40,951 bases of DNA from CAADGU01 sp964581605 (lineage in GTDB: Bacteria; Chloroflexota; Anaerolineae; Promineifilales; Promineifilaceae), in NCBI GenBank assembly GCA_964581605.1, contig CAZOPF010000050.1, positions 1-40,951 on the forward strand, written 5' to 3'. The notes under the pieces are model-generated. The model was not told the origin of the DNA. It saw only the letters and a list, made by a program, of their open reading frames with translations, and searched no databases. Below are positions 40,151 through 40,951 of this stretch, piece after piece. Made by a program: the position numbers and the translations under genes. The stretch's first letter is position 1. Every line of letters starts with the position of its first letter.

Positions 40151-40369
40151 TTATTCCAGCGGCTCAATGCGGAACAAAGGGCGCATATGAACAGCCAGAT
40201 TCCAGTTTTGGCGTAATTCATCTCGATGCAGCGAGGCCCATTCTACGACCATGCTATGCGCCCGGCGAGGCAATCTACCCCGCATAATTTCCAGCGTTTC
40301 AATAATGTAAACAGCTTCGTGTTCGCCATACTCCGCATGAAAGTGCGGTGGTGCATGGTCATTGAAGTG
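40151..40369 (-). pseudogene. DUF4160 gene, N-terminus removed by the IS110-family insertion
   Basis: Seventy-two codons and TAA are open on the minus strand, starting HFNDHAPPHFHAEYGEHEAV and ending NWNLAVHMRPLFRIEPLE. This is the DUF4160 family from its conserved YxNDHxPPHFHA motif to the C-terminus. The first about 15 residues (normally M....F.GI.I.MY) are missing. The codon before His is TAA, and unrelated GC-rich DNA of the mobile element follows. The Tyr expected before FNDH reads His, so the join is at or within one base of 40368/40369. Confidence 0.8.
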
Positions 40370-40439
40370 TTAGCATATGAACAACCGCGCGGGACGCCAC
40401 GCGGTTACCGGCCAGGTACGTCTGGGAACGGTGTATACT

Positions 40440-40691
40440 GACTCTTATTAGAGAGTGGGAACGCCGCTCCAGGGACGTGGCGGGGCGGGCCGGTCGGCTA
40501 TTCGTATGGGAAGCCGGGCATCTTTCGGGTGATTCGGCAAACCCGTTGACGTGTGTGACCGCCCGCTCGTATCCGCTAAGGTGAGAAGGGCGTGGCAATG
40601 CCGCGCATCGCTCTGGCCCAAGCTCGAATCCGTGTGTGAAACTGCGACCCGCCAAAGGACGTGCCTGGCCTTCACTGACGAGGCTTGTCAG
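40440..40691 (+). ncRNA. Candidate bridge-RNA region of the IS110-family element
   Basis: IS110-group elements encode a bridge RNA between the left end and the transposase (established for IS621 and relatives). Here this interval follows TATACT (40434-40439), a -10 box whose -35 may be supplied by the right end after circularisation. Stems visible are ACTCT/AGAGT (40441-40456), CGCCGC/GTGGCG (40462-40482) and CTGAC-GAGGCTT-GTCAG followed by TTTT (40675-40695). Exact RNA ends and guide loops cannot be set by eye. Confidence 0.4.
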
Positions 40692-40715
40692 TTTTCCCAA
40701 ATGGAGGTTGTTCAC

Positions 40716-40951
40716 ATGAGTAGCACAGCAGAGAACATTCCCCTGCGTTTTATCGGTCTGGATATTCACAAAAGTTACTTGGTAGCCACCGGCGTCAACG
40801 GCGAGATGGAGCAGGTGTTTGGCCCGCAGCGGGTGAGCAATGACCGGCTGGAAAGTTGGGCCGAAGCCAACCTCACTGCCCAAGACGCCATTGTGCTGGA
40901 AATGACCACCAACACCTGGACGGTGGTGGATGCACTGCAACCGCTTGCCCA
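40716..40951 (+). CDS. IS110-family transposase, N-terminal 78 codons (3' partial)
   Basis: The protein begins MSSTAENIPLRFIGLDIHKS, with Asp16 of the DEDD RuvC-like catalytic set in FIGLDIHKSYLVATGV and Glu62 in AIVLEMTTNTWTVVDAL. These match the first two acidic residues of IS110 recombinases. GGAGG lies nine bases before the ATG. The two later Asp residues and the C-terminal transposase_20 domain with its catalytic Ser lie beyond the window edge. Confidence 0.93.
   Translation, partial: MSSTAENIPLRFIGLDIHKSYLVATGVNGEMEQVFGPQRVSNDRLESWAEANLTAQDAIVLEMTTNTWTVVDALQPLA

Larger units (their letters stand above)
40369..40951 (+). mobile_element. IS110-family insertion sequence, left part (runs off the window)
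   Basis: From the break in the DUF4160 gene to the window edge the DNA differs from its surroundings: it has no ACGGCCGT octamer and is GC-rich. It carries a 347-bp noncoding left end followed by an IS110-type transposase. The long 5' noncoding region puts it in the IS110 group rather than IS1111, in which it lies downstream. The left end has a 7-bp inverted pair AACCGCG/CGCGGTT (40383-40406), not a terminal inverted repeat. The right end is outside the window. Confidence 0.8.

Noticed and set aside
40359..40940. A 193-residue minus-strand frame across the IS110 left end
   Set aside because: It is antisense to the transposase start and to the structured noncoding region, with no homology pattern.

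Overview
The window looks like a chromosomal segment of a Chloroflexota bacterium, probably of the Anaerolineae type. This is inferred from gene content and style; no taxonomic marker gene is present. Pointers are Thr-Pro linkers with a YLPLVVK-type tail on an exported protein, lipoproteins with TPTPT linkers, many lone receiver-domain response regulators, and dense clusters of small toxin-antitoxin (TA) pairs. Two sequence habits stand out. The palindromic octamer ACGGCCGT occurs about 70 times, where about one is expected. Intergenic gaps are filled with AT-rich repeats built from AATTACCC-like units.

Region 1 (1-14.1 kb, genes on the minus strand after a partial plus-strand gene end). A surface-polysaccharide block holds an O-antigen-ligase-like protein with TPRs, a DUF5989/SxtJ/carbamoyltransferase cassette and a GT4 glycosyltransferase. 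Upstream of it lie folD, a small membrane protein, a receiver / metallo-beta-lactamase-fold protein / receiver trio, rnhB, two GT2 glycosyltransferases and an oligopeptidase B-type protease.

Region 2 (14.3-25.4 kb) is accessory-rich. It opens with an EAD-TIR-FGE protein whose C-terminal 96 bp looks like the variable region of a diversity-generating retroelement (DGR). Four TA pairs follow: DUF433/DUF5615 twice, MazEF and FitA/VapC. They are interleaved with an HU-like protein, a delta-1-pyrroline-5-carboxylate dehydrogenase-type ALDH, a two-subunit glutaconate-type CoA-transferase split by one of the TA pairs, a C39-like cysteine-protease pair and a class III aminotransferase. The ALDH, CoA-transferase and aminotransferase suggest amino-acid or dicarboxylate catabolism.

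Region 3 (25.5-38 kb) is mostly housekeeping. It has KtrB/KtrA potassium uptake, an acetylpolyamine-amidohydrolase-like deacetylase with two arrestin-like proteins and a divergent XRE-cupin regulator, a DUF333 lipoprotein, tRNA-Lys(TTT), a lone response regulator, a PepF-like M3 peptidase, an FAD amine-oxidase-like protein, a small His-tailed membrane protein and a FadJ-like fused beta-oxidation enzyme.

Region 4 (38.2-40.95 kb) holds a beta-propeller-like lipoprotein and a DUF2442/DUF4160 pair. The DUF4160 gene has been cut by an IS110-family element. The left end of that element, a candidate bridge-RNA region and the first 78 codons of its transposase run to the window edge.
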